Of a DNA stretch of 22,997 bases, positions 7,725 to 14,536 are shown one piece after another. The notes below the pieces were generated by a model that was not told the DNA's origin, did not search any database, and saw nothing but the letters and a program-made list of their open reading frames with translations. The stretch is taken from positions 1-22,997 of the IMG/VR virus record IMGVR_UViG_3300020578_000452; one strand, written 5' to 3'. The translations under genes were made by a program, and so were the position numbers. Within the stretch, counting starts at the first letter, position 1, and each line of letters starts with the position of its first letter. Source of the DNA: a virus.

Positions 7725-8410
7725 GGTTTTATTTCTCCAGTATGTTCTAGTATCTGCCAAAAAAATGGGGATGTAAATCTGCCGCCAGATATTACTGGCC
7801 TTACTCCATGGACATACCATCTATCTCCTGGGAAAAAGTATGCAGATCCTCCTACTGGCTTAAACTCTATTCCTTGCACTGGAAAAAATAATTCTCCGCC
7901 TTCATAGTCATCATTAAAATAAAATAGTGACGCTATGTCATAGTGAGGAAAATCATTTGGAGTTCCAGCATCTGGACCCTCGTGTAATTCTTTATCGGCA
8001 TGAGGATCTTGTCTTGCGCCAACTGGCCATCTAACTATTGCTGGACCAGTAGCCTGAACTTTAACATTAAAAAATTTTTCAACTTCTACCTGTAATCTTT
8101 GTATTAGCCCCTCAACAACATCTACAATTGTCGGGTCGTGAGATATTTCCATAGAAAGTCTTGTACACACCCTATCGGCCCATGCATTTGCATCATATAT
8201 TACAGTTCCATTTTCATTTTTATGAGAATTGGTTATATCCCAAGTCTGATTTGTTCTGGCAAAGTTAGTTAGTCTTTCTTTTTCATACTCGGTTAAAAAA
8301 TTAGGTAATTCAACAATATTTTCTTTTCCTTTACCAAAAAATCCAGATGGGGTAATAGAACCAAGGGACCTGTAATCGTGAGTATCGTTTGTATTAACCT
8401 GCTTTTGCAT
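7721..8410 (-). CDS. 2OG-Fe(II) oxygenase, prolyl 4-hydroxylase-like
   Basis: This 229-residue protein has His137-x-Asp139 (DPHADKE) and His201 (YVHGVRPV) as iron ligands, and Arg211 at +10 for 2-oxoglutarate. FYFNDDYEGGELFFP (about 163-177) and FKPVGGSAYFFPGD (about 183-196) form the core. The N-terminal GKENIVELPNFLTEYEKERL (about 28-47) is the usual prolyl 4-hydroxylase lead-in helix. WPVGARQDPHAD is close to the W-xG-x-x-pHxD pattern of canonical prolyl hydroxylases, which makes this the most typical member of the set. The ATG overlaps the stop of the preceding gene as TAATG (8412-8408). Sequence divergence from the other members is high, so this is not a recent duplicate. Confidence 0.88.
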   Translation of the reverse strand: MQKQVNTNDTHDYRSLGSITPSGFFGKGKENIVELPNFLTEYEKERLTNFARTNQTWDITNSHKNENGTVIYDANAWADRVCTRLSMEISHDPTIVDVVEGLIQRLQVEVEKFFNVKVQATGPAIVRWPVGARQDPHADKELHEGPDAGTPNDFPHYDIASLFYFNDDYEGGELFFPVQGIEFKPVGGSAYFFPGDRWYVHGVRPVISGGRFTSPFFWQILEHTGEIKP

Positions 8411-9126
8411 TATTTATATTTCCTTTTTGACCAAAATAATTTCTTATAGACCCCGCCCTCGCTGGTTCTAAATGTATCAGAAGTTTTCATTGTTTTTGCC
8501 ATAATTTCTTTTGCAGTATGAAAAACTATTTCAGACTCCCAATCTTCTCTTTTAAATGGAATTACTTGTAAATAAGGAGTGCCAGCTGGAACTATTCCAG
8601 TAAATCCTTCTTTTAAGAAGAACGGAATAAGGCCAGATGTTGTAACCTTATCGCTATCTATTATACCACCCACAGTAATCCACGGCAATTCAAAATGATT
8701 TATTGGTGGAACATATATTGAACTATAACCTTCTGGTAATTCTGGAGCCCAATTTGCATACCAATGAAAATGCCATTTACTGCATCCTATTGGAGTTGCA
8801 AATTCTTGCATTGGCGGTCTTTCTCCCACAAAATCGTCAAAACCGACTGGAACTTTAACTTTTATTCTTCCGTTTTTTTCATAAAATTCTAAATCACATG
8901 GAGTCAATAACATATACCCAGTTTGAAAAGTATCAAGTACTGCAGGGCAGGCTTTAAAACTTAGCATCTTGCCCTCACCATTAAAATTTGCAACTGGATT
9001 TCCTTCATGATCTTTTACAAATGTGTCTGAATTTTCCCACCAATGGGGTAAGGTTTTCCTTGCCGTTACAGGAACAGTATCTTCTTTATTGTAATGTTTA
9101 TTTGAATGAAATATAATTTTATTCAT
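8410..9126 (-). CDS. Conserved phage protein of unknown function, probably related to DUF6065
   Basis: Starting at ATG 9126, this is a 238-residue protein. That start forms a TAATG overlap with the previous gene; a GTG at 9141 would add only five residues and is less likely. It has KTLPHWW (about 24-30), a segment ACPAVLDTFQTGYMLLTPCDLEF (about 57-79), and later PWITVGGIIDSD...GFTGIVPAGTPYLQVIPFKRE. The order of strands (a polar-domain entry motif, an internal repeat of beta strands, then I-AGTP-lQVIPF) parallels the adjacent DUF6065-type protein, so I infer that both share a beta-sandwich or cupin-like fold. I know of no biochemical function. Its place between oxygenases, with overlaps on both sides, suggests a role in the same process. 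It has no transmembrane segment and no obvious catalytic triad. Confidence 0.75.
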   Translation of the reverse strand: MNKIIFHSNKHYNKEDTVPVTARKTLPHWWENSDTFVKDHEGNPVANFNGEGKMLSFKACPAVLDTFQTGYMLLTPCDLEFYEKNGRIKVKVPVGFDDFVGERPPMQEFATPIGCSKWHFHWYANWAPELPEGYSSIYVPPINHFELPWITVGGIIDSDKVTTSGLIPFFLKEGFTGIVPAGTPYLQVIPFKREDWESEIVFHTAKEIMAKTMKTSDTFRTSEGGVYKKLFWSKRKYK

Positions 9127-9842
9127 TATTTTATACCACACTGTTCTGGACCATCAACTATATTTAATCTTAAAACTTTTATTTCATGGTCTCCAATTTT
9201 ATTTCCCTTATAGTTAACACCGTCTCTATAAAAATTTGTCCATTCGCCTTTTTTATTTATTTCTGAAACTATTTGTCCGTAATCCGCATCTGGGAAAAAA
9301 TTAGATGGAAGATCTGATATTTTTTTAATTACACCTTCTGAATTGTTTAATGATTTTAAAGAAATTGGCATGACAGAAATAACTGGAGTGTTTGCTGGAA
9401 TTGTTATTACTTCATTGGCTTTTGTTATTCTCCAAGCCACTGGAAACTCTCCTGCAAAAAAGGAAGTACTTATTAAAATAGTAAATGGCCAAACTCCATC
9501 TATTGGCCAATTTGGTGTAGGCATGGCCATCATGCTTAAATCTTCTTTGGTTCTTAATACTAATCCTGTTTTAAAACTAATAGTAGCATTTGATCTTCCA
9601 GTATAAACATATTTATGACCACTTAAAATTTTTACATGAGTATCTGTTGAGTCTGAAATTCCATCCCAAATGAAACTTATTTCTTCTGGAAAAGATATGC
9701 CCCAACCCAATCCATTAGATAATGTTACTGGAAAGCAGTGATATGCATGCTTATCAAAAGTCTCTTCCATCCATTGTCTTTTTATCGTTAATGGCTTTAT
9801 TTCTGCAGAATAAGGGCTAGCCTTATATATCTCAAACTGCAT
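9126..9842 (-). CDS. DUF6065-family protein of unknown function
   Basis: This 238-residue protein matches the DUF6065 family pattern as I know it. AYHCFPVTLSNGLGWGISFP (about 33-52) is followed by a FIWDG strand, then FKTGLVLRTKEDLSMMAMPTPN (about 90-111), then DGVWPFTILISTSFF and VAWRITKANEVITIPANTPVISVMPI (about 136-161). The family is found in phages and bacteria next to oxygenases and glycosyl-modification genes; no activity has been demonstrated to my knowledge. The likely fold is an all-beta barrel of the type seen in metal- or ligand-binding cupins, but no complete metal-binding set is apparent. An AAGGA site precedes the ATG, and the stop overlaps the next gene's ATG (TAATG), so the two related proteins are probably made in fixed proportion and may form a complex. 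Confidence 0.78.
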   Translation of the reverse strand: MQFEIYKASPYSAEIKPLTIKRQWMEETFDKHAYHCFPVTLSNGLGWGISFPEEISFIWDGISDSTDTHVKILSGHKYVYTGRSNATISFKTGLVLRTKEDLSMMAMPTPNWPIDGVWPFTILISTSFFAGEFPVAWRITKANEVITIPANTPVISVMPISLKSLNNSEGVIKKISDLPSNFFPDADYGQIVSEINKKGEWTNFYRDGVNYKGNKIGDHEIKVLRLNIVDGPEQCGIK

Positions 9843-9845
9843 ATT

Positions 9846-10502
9846 TTAATATCCATCCTTTATAGACTTGTCTGACATAAATTGTCTATAAAATTGTTCA
9901 TTGTGTGTAGCATCATTATAATCTGTCATTGTAACAATTGAATATTTTAATCCAGACTTTACTGGTAATGCTGCATGAGAAAATAAATAGTTAGAAGGGA
10001 AGATGTATAAATCCCCAGCTTTTGGCTTAATGGTTTTATCAATTTTATCAAATCTTATCCCGCCATCCTCATAATCATCATTGATATAGGCAACCATAGA
10101 AACAGTAGCTATGTATGACCAACCATGATCTGAGTGATAAGAAAAGTGTTGACCTGGCCCATATTTAACAAAGTTCATTGCCTCCCAATATTTCATTTCA
10201 ATATTATAAAATGAACAATAATCATCTAAAGCAATTTTTTGAGCATCATGAACGTCTTGCCAAATTTTATCAAATTCTTTCATATACTTATCTTTGCCAG
10301 GATAATCAAAATATCTTAATTTAAAATCTACACAATCTCTATATTCTGGCATTTTTTCTCTATAACCAACCGTTGCATCTTGCCAGTTATACAAACCATT
10401 ACTGTTTTTTATTGTATTTTCTAATCTATTAATAATTTCAAATTCTGGCTTTATTACATTTCTATAAACCCATAGTCCTGGAAATAATTCTTGTTTTTCC
10501 AT
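9846..10502 (-). CDS. 2OG-Fe(II) oxygenase, prolyl 4-hydroxylase-like
   Basis: This 218-residue protein is the first oxygenase of the operon. Iron ligands are His123-x-Asp125 (YHSDHGW) and His176 (FSHAALPVKSG), with Lys186 at +10 for 2-oxoglutarate. VAYINDDYEDGGIRF (about 137-151) and IKPKAGDLYIFPS (about 158-170) form the core. The distal segment H-x4-PV-x-SG-x-(K/R)Y is the classical prolyl 4-hydroxylase pattern. The start ATG follows immediately after the stop of the cysteine-rich gene (TAAATG), and a purine-rich binding site lies in the end of that gene. It is shorter than its paralogues because the N-terminal helical region is compact. Catalytic residues are intact, so activity is expected; the substrate is unknown. 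Confidence 0.88.
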   Translation of the reverse strand: MEKQELFPGLWVYRNVIKPEFEIINRLENTIKNSNGLYNWQDATVGYREKMPEYRDCVDFKLRYFDYPGKDKYMKEFDKIWQDVHDAQKIALDDYCSFYNIEMKYWEAMNFVKYGPGQHFSYHSDHGWSYIATVSMVAYINDDYEDGGIRFDKIDKTIKPKAGDLYIFPSNYLFSHAALPVKSGLKYSIVTMTDYNDATHNEQFYRQFMSDKSIKDGY

Positions 10503-10745
10503 TTATTTTCCTTCTTCTTTTCCCCATTTTCCAATAGGACATTCCGCATTAGAAAGCATTACTTTTGCTGACATGAGACAACCACATTTTAAACACTGAT
10601 TAGTTATCGTGTAAAACTTGCAACCTTCACAAACTTTTAGTCTATTTTTTGCAACAGATTCATCAGATACATATTTTTCTAAACTTAACAGGTGCCAAGG
10701 TCTGGCCTCTCCTAAAGAGTTTTTCCATTCCTTCCATTTAGACAT
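10503..10745 (-). CDS. Small cysteine-rich DUF6171-like protein (probable zinc ribbon)
   Basis: This 80-residue protein has six cysteines in a metal-binding arrangement: Cys39-x2-Cys42, Cys51-x2-Cys54-x-Cys56 and Cys69-Pro. The pattern C-x2-C-x8-C-x2-CGC-x12-CP-x3-W matches the DUF6171-type small zinc-ribbon proteins seen in phages and bacteria. The N-terminal part is rich in Trp, Lys and Glu. Function is unknown; the fold suggests binding of a protein or nucleic acid. The ATG at 10745 overlaps the previous stop as TAATG, and the gene is followed without a gap by the first oxygenase, so it belongs to that operon. It could be a partner or adaptor for the oxygenases. That is inferred from position only. 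Confidence 0.75.
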   Translation of the reverse strand: MSKWKEWKNSLGEARPWHLLSLEKYVSDESVAKNRLKVCEGCKFYTITNQCLKCGCLMSAKVMLSNAECPIGKWGKEEGK

Positions 10746-11188
10746 TATGCTGGAGCGTTAAAATTAATACCGTCCCAAATATAGCCTGCTGCAACAATGG
10801 TTGATTCATCTTCAATTTTTTTAATAGAAACTTCTCCAGCAAAGGCCGCCTGATACATATCGGCTTGTGCAGAACCTTCTATTGCAGTTAAAACTAAAGT
10901 AAGTTTATTGTCATATGTAAAAGCATATCTTTTATTTCTTGTTTCTTGAGTAGAAAAACCTGACTCTGTTCCTCCACTAAAAGAAGAACCGTCCCAAATA
11001 GCTCCTCTTTTTAAAAATTCAGTATTGACATTAGATATTTCTAGTCCAGCAACTGTCTCATTATTTGATATAGATAAATTTAAAATATTTGCAAGGCTAG
11101 TGTCTTCTTCTGAATCAGCTAATCTTATTACCTGAAAAACTTCCCAGGTAGTGGGGCTAGCCTTTGTCAGTAGTGCATATTTGTTCAT
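10745..11188 (-). CDS. Phage protein of unknown function heading the oxygenase operon
   Basis: This 147-residue protein starts MNKYALLTKASPTTWEVFQVIRL. It has two similar short segments, GAIWDGSSFSGG (about 62-73) and GYIWDGINFNAP (about 135-146), each a G-x-IWDG-x-F hairpin. That kind of repeat closes many small virion-associated proteins of aquatic phages (GW-DG-F-APP). Between them lies a likely helical stretch (DNKLTLVLTAIEGSAQADMYQAAF). I cannot name the family. Its place between the last fibre gene and the oxygenases, with the only clear promoter of the operon directly in front, suggests a fibre-associated or fibre-assembly role. A good AAGGAGA site lies 5-11 bases before the ATG at 11188. 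The stop overlaps the next ATG as TAATG. Confidence 0.7.
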   Translation of the reverse strand: MNKYALLTKASPTTWEVFQVIRLADSEEDTSLANILNLSISNNETVAGLEISNVNTEFLKRGAIWDGSSFSGGTESGFSTQETRNKRYAFTYDNKLTLVLTAIEGSAQADMYQAAFAGEVSIKKIEDESTIVAAGYIWDGINFNAPA

Positions 11189-11206
11189 TATATTCTCCTT
11201 GTATAT

Positions 11207-11235
11207 ATTTTATCATTTAATAATGTCTATGTCTA
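11207..11235 (-). promoter_or_regulatory. Promoter of the oxygenase operon
   Basis: On the minus strand, TAGACA (11235-11230, five of six -35 bases) is followed after exactly 17 bases by TAAAAT (11212-11207), which is preceded by TGA as an extended -10. The predicted start is near 11200, giving a 12-base leader that contains AAGGAGA. It is among the best minus-strand promoters in the window. It lies in the gap just after the proline-repeat fibre gene and would drive the ten genes down to 3988. Confidence 0.75.
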
Positions 11236-11237
11236 GA

Positions 11238-12254
11238 TTACCAATGATTACATCCGTATCCGCAGACTCCTCCACCTACGAAGTGTGGTGGGAAGAATGG
11301 TGGGAAGTGTGGTGGGAAGAATGGTGGGAAGAATGGTGGGAAGAATGGTGGGAAGAACGGTGGGAAGTGTGGTGGGAAGAACGGTGGGAAGTATGGTGGG
11401 AAGAATGGTGGGAAGAATGGTGGGAAGAATGGTGGGAAGAACGGTGGGAAGTGTGGTGGGAAGAATGGTGGGAAGTGTGGTGGGAAGAATGGTGGGAAGA
11501 ATGGTGGGAAGAACGGTGGGAAGAACGGTGGGAAGTGTGGTGGGAAGAATGGTGGGAAGTGTGGTGGGAAGAATGGTGGGAAGAACGGTGGGAAGTGTGG
11601 TGGGAAAAATGGCGGGAAGTGTGGTGGAGTAAACGTTTGAACTGTTGCCGTTGTTCCTCCAGAAGATTCTCCGTTAGCATTGCTTGCAAAAACTGTATAA
11701 CTTTCATCAGCAGATGAATCTGGCAAAGATGGATCTGCAGTATCAAAAGGTGAAGTGGCACTAGCACTTAACTGACCACGTAAATTAGAAGTAACTCTAA
11801 AGGAAGATATTGCCTTACCGCCAGTTGCTGGATTAGACCAAGTAATTCTATCGCTTCCAGAAGGAATTGACCCTCCATGTGGACCAGAAGCAACTGATGG
11901 AGATGGTGCTGCTGGAACAGTTGTTGCTGTTACAGATCCACTTGTTGCTCCAGCAGAAGATCCAGCATTATTTGAAGCAACTACTGTAAATGTATAAGAT
12001 GTGCCTGAAGCAAGCCCAGGAAATGTAAGGGATGTGTTTGCAGTAGTTTGTGTTGTAGTTGCAGGATTTGATGTAATTGTATAAAGAGTAGCTGGTGGTG
12101 AAGCTGCTGGCAAAGACCACGACAATGAGGCTGCGCCATTATTAAATGGCCTTCCTGTGCCTACGTCTGTTGCTGATAGGCCAGTTACTGCATTTGGCTC
12201 TAAGAAGTTGTCTTGTGCTGAGGATTTAATACCTCTCTTTTTATTAATTGCCAT
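11238..12254 (-). CDS. Tail-fibre-like protein: two fibronectin-III domains plus a 29-unit Pro-Pro-x-Phe repeat tail
   Basis: This 338-residue protein has three parts. Residues about 20-112 and 115-208 are two fibronectin type III domains ([24 protein letters not shown] in the first; [23 protein letters not shown] in the second), modules common on phage surfaces. Residues 210-325 are 29 tandem PPxF units, with x being Phe (19), His (9) or Tyr (1), so 58 of 116 residues are proline in Pro-Pro pairs. Residues 326-338 are a Gly/Cys tail ([13 protein letters not shown]). The repeat should form polyproline-II or aromatic-proline stacks instead of a globular domain. An AGGAG site precedes the ATG. 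The gene is the last of the fibre cluster and abuts the prolyl-hydroxylase-like operon, so its prolines are candidate substrates. Function in adhesion is inferred. Confidence 0.85.
   Translation of the reverse strand: MAINKKRGIKSSAQDNFLEPNAVTGLSATDVGTGRPFNNGAASLSWSLPAASPPATLYTITSNPATTTQTTANTSLTFPGLASGTSYTFTVVASNNAGSSAGATSGSVTATTVPAAPSPSVASGPHGGSIPSGSDRITWSNPATGGKAISSFRVTSNLRGQLSASATSPFDTADPSLPDSSADESYTVFASNANGESSGGTTATVQTFTPPHFPPFFPPHFPPFFPPFFPPHFPPFFPPHFPPFFPPFFPPFFPPFFPPHFPPFFPPHFPPFFPPFFPPFFPPFFPPYFPPFFPPHFPPFFPPFFPPFFPPFFPPHFPPFFPPHFVGGGVCGYGCNHW
11283..11630. repeat. 12-bp coding minisatellite, 29 units, with 84-bp higher-order blocks
   Basis: The plus strand reads GxxxGGTGGGAA-type 12-mers without interruption, differing mainly in a four-base slot: gtgt (His), gaat or gaac (Phe), gtat (Tyr), with one aaat/ggcggg variant near the end. 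In plus-strand order the slots group into seven-unit blocks (gtgt gaat gtgt gaat gaat gaat gaac, then two variants of it), followed by a five-unit and a three-unit block. This gives an 84-bp superperiod. Copy-number change would stay in frame. The plus strand is G-rich and the minus strand C-rich. Confidence 0.95.
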
Positions 12255-12276
12255 CTTTTTCTCCTATCAAATTTTG

Positions 12277-14484
12277 TTAAGCTGTTAAGTCTCCCATAAT
12301 TATCCAAGTATCTGTTGCTCGCTTAAATAATGTTGCTGAAGAATATTGTGAACGCAATTTTAATCCAGGTGTACCATTTAATGTAACCCCTGCTGCGCCA
12401 GCAACTGTAATTTGACCTGTGCCAACCTGTAGGAGATCAATAGATGTTCCTATTGGGTAGGCTGTGGTTGAATTTGCTGGAATTGTTATAGTAAATGCTG
12501 ATGAAGAATTGCATTCAACTAATGTATCTCTTAGCGATAATCCGCCAGTTGATAAATTATATGCAGCGGTAACTGTACTTATTGGCGTTCTTGATGGAAC
12601 ACCTTCTTTTGTTTGTGTGCCGTCTGTAAACGCTACTCCAGATTCTGAAACCGTTACTGTACCAGTAAATGTTGGGGAAGCAAGTGGTGCTTTAGCAGCA
12701 AGGTTATTTGTAAGCGTAGTAGAGAAGTTTGCATCATTGCCAAGTGCTGCTGCCAACTCGTTAAGAGTGTCTAGTGCTCCAGGGGCTGAGGCAATAACAT
12801 TGTCTACTGCAGTTTTTACGAAAGCAGTTGTAGCAATTTGGGTTGTATTGGTTGCTGCTGCTGCTGTAGGTGCTGTTGGAGCTCCAGTAAGTGCTGGAGA
12901 AGCAAGTGGTGCGTAAGTTGAATCTGCAGTTGATGAAGCAAGCTTAGAATCAATCTGTGATTGAATTGCTGAGGTTACTCCGTCAACATATCCAAGTTCT
13001 GTAGCAGAAACTGTTGATGAAATTGCTAACTTAGTCCAATCAATTTCCGCTGAGGCATTAATGTCAGCATTTACAATTGTACCGTCTGCAATCTTTGCAG
13101 AGGTTACTGCGCTATCTGCAATTTTTCCTGTTGTTACGGCTAGATCATTAATCTTATCAGTTTCAACAGCGGATGCTCCTAGTTTTGCTGCAGTAATTGC
13201 AGTGTCTGCAATTTTACCTGTTGGTATTGTTGCATCGACAATCATTGCACCAGTTACTGTGCCATCTGGAAGGGTTACGGTACCAGTAAACGTTGGAGAA
13301 GCAAGAGGAGCTTTTGCATCTAGCTGTGTTTGAACTCCAGAAGTTACTCCGTTTATGTATGCAATCTCTACGTTGGAAACGTCACCAATACTTGTTGAAG
13401 CTGGAAGGGTAACGTTGCCAGTAAACGTTGGGGCAACAAGAGGAGCATAGGTTGAAGCAGCGGTTGCAGATGCAAGTTTATCATCTAGCTGTGCTTGAAC
13501 CGAAGAAGTTACTCCGTTTATGTATGCAATCTCTACGTTGGAAACGTCACCAATACTTGTTGAAGCTGGAAGGGTAACAGTACCAGTAAGCGTTGGGCTT
13601 GCAATAGGAGCATAGGTTGAAGCAGCGGTTGCAGATGCAAGTTTATCATCTAGCTGTGCTTGAACTGAAGAAGTTACTCCGTTTATGTATGCAATCTCAG
13701 TTGCACTTACGTCTCCGATAGAAGTTGTAAGGGGCAAACCAACATTTCCACTAAATACTGGAGAAACAAGTGGTGCATAGGTGCTAGCAACATCAGATGC
13801 GTTTGCTTTTGTCGCTAAAGAATTTGTTACTGTTGTAGCAAAATTAGGATCGTCTCCAAGGGCTTCTGCTAACTCATTTAAAGTGTTTAAAGTTGAAGGT
13901 GATGCACTAATTAACGCTGTTATTTGTCCATCTGTATAAGATTCAGCATTTGATTGTGCTGTATTGGCAACTGTCTTGGCAAAAGCAGTTGTGGCAATCT
14001 GTGTGTTATTTGTATTAGAAGCCGCTGTTGGTGCAGTTGGCGTACCAGTAAGTTCTGGAGACGTTAAAGTCTTATTTGTTAATGTTTGTGATCCAGTCAA
14101 TGTGGCAACTGTTGAATCAATATCGATTGTAATTAAGTTATTTACATCATCATATGTTTTATCAAGACCAGTTCCAGCAACAAGTGCTGCGTTTACTGCA
14201 TCTTGTGACAATTCGTCTATGCTTGGTATCTGTGCATATGGCACCTTGCCAGAACCATCTAGAGTAGCTACGCCACCTGCTTCACCTTTTTGTGATAAAG
14301 GAATAAAATCGTCTACTGTGTCTGATAGCGCATAGTCTAAGCTATTCCATGCCGTTACGCCATCGCCAAATTTAAATGTGTTGGTATCTGTTTCAATACC
14401 AATTTCACCTGCTGCCAAAGTGGGATTAGCTGAATCCCATTGGTTTGAAGTGCCCCTTCTGAGTTGAATTCTTACTGTTGCCAT
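12277..14484 (-). CDS. Large tail fibre protein with tropism-determinant-like N terminus and 55-residue repeats
   Basis: This 735-residue fibre has a clear modular order. Residues 1-50 (QLRRGTSNQWDSANPTLAAGEIGIETDT...FKFGDG-TAW) are the short N-terminal domain found in major tropism determinant and many other phage fibre proteins. A GSGKVPYAQIP linker follows (about 78-88). A long repetitive shaft contains TLNTLNELAEALGDDPNF-TT (about 201-220), three 55-residue repeats (TYAP...SPT-TG-VTLPASTSIGDV...YINGV-S-VQ-QLD), GKIAD/AKIAD repeats and a second TLNELAAALG unit. The C-terminal 90 residues (SLRDTLVECNSSSAFTITIPAN... to IIMGDLTA) form a separate beta domain of the kind that caps fibres. There are no cysteine-rich or enzymatic motifs. 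It is likely trimeric and receptor-binding. A TGG-TATAAT promoter and an AGGGG site precede the ATG. Confidence 0.88.
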   Translation of the reverse strand: MATVRIQLRRGTSNQWDSANPTLAAGEIGIETDTNTFKFGDGVTAWNSLDYALSDTVDDFIPLSQKGEAGGVATLDGSGKVPYAQIPSIDELSQDAVNAALVAGTGLDKTYDDVNNLITIDIDSTVATLTGSQTLTNKTLTSPELTGTPTAPTAASNTNNTQIATTAFAKTVANTAQSNAESYTDGQITALISASPSTLNTLNELAEALGDDPNFATTVTNSLATKANASDVASTYAPLVSPVFSGNVGLPLTTSIGDVSATEIAYINGVTSSVQAQLDDKLASATAASTYAPIASPTLTGTVTLPASTSIGDVSNVEIAYINGVTSSVQAQLDDKLASATAASTYAPLVAPTFTGNVTLPASTSIGDVSNVEIAYINGVTSGVQTQLDAKAPLASPTFTGTVTLPDGTVTGAMIVDATIPTGKIADTAITAAKLGASAVETDKINDLAVTTGKIADSAVTSAKIADGTIVNADINASAEIDWTKLAISSTVSATELGYVDGVTSAIQSQIDSKLASSTADSTYAPLASPALTGAPTAPTAAAATNTTQIATTAFVKTAVDNVIASAPGALDTLNELAAALGNDANFSTTLTNNLAAKAPLASPTFTGTVTVSESGVAFTDGTQTKEGVPSRTPISTVTAAYNLSTGGLSLRDTLVECNSSSAFTITIPANSTTAYPIGTSIDLLQVGTGQITVAGAAGVTLNGTPGLKLRSQYSSATLFKRATDTWIIMGDLTA
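13316..13785. repeat. Three 165-bp repeats inside the large fibre gene
   Basis: The landmark aagttactccgtttatgtat occurs at 13341, 13506 and 13671, and the (a/t)gg(a/t)gcatag landmark at 13441, 13606 and 13771. Each is spaced exactly 165 bases, or 55 codons. Two of the copies are almost identical at DNA level, so they arose recently or are kept uniform by recombination. The unit is one segment of the fibre shaft. Confidence 0.9.
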
Positions 14485-14507
14485 GTTGTTTATACCCCTA
14501 TATTAGA

Positions 14508-14536
14508 ATTATACCACTTGCTCATTTTACTAGGAA
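14508..14536 (-). promoter_or_regulatory. Extended -10 promoter for the large fibre gene
   Basis: The minus strand has a perfect TATAAT (14513-14508) preceded by TGG, with TTCCTA (14536-14531, three of six) 17 bases upstream, inside the end of the preceding gene. The predicted start near 14501 gives a leader of about 17 bases with an AGGGG site before the ATG at 14484. It would allow extra transcription of the large fibre gene and the proline-repeat protein. Confidence 0.6.

Noticed and set aside
7725-7820. Upstream ATG (7820) extending the oxygenase at 6864
   Set aside because: It would overlap the preceding gene by 100 bases and add 32 residues that match no paralogue. ATG 7724 gives a neat ATGA coupling and a normal family start.
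9127-9141. GTG start at 9141 for the protein at 8410
   Set aside because: The ATG at 9126 forms a TAATG overlap as elsewhere in the operon, and the extra five residues have no support.
3988-10502. DNA-base-modifying (TET/JBP-like) role for the oxygenases
   Set aside because: The core motifs (ND-DYEGGEL, KP-AG-vlvFP, H-x4-PV-xSG-K/R) fit prolyl 4-hydroxylase-like proteins. No nucleotide-modification genes lie nearby.
11283-11630. CRISPR array
   Set aside because: The repeats are contiguous 12-mers in a reading frame, with no unique spacers of constant length and no cas genes.
11151-11717. Long plus-strand open frame rich in Trp and Glu across the repeat
   Set aside because: It is produced by the 12-bp repeat, whose length is a multiple of three and which lacks stops in several frames. 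It has no binding site and opposes the real fibronectin-III/proline gene.
11276-11767. Minus-strand frame made of Ser-His-His repeats
   Set aside because: A second frame of the same minisatellite; it lacks a plausible start and upstream domains, and it overlaps the well-supported gene.
12464-14335. Several plus-strand open frames opposite the large fibre gene
   Set aside because: They are shadows of the alanine/threonine-rich fibre codons, show no binding sites and carry no recognisable domains.
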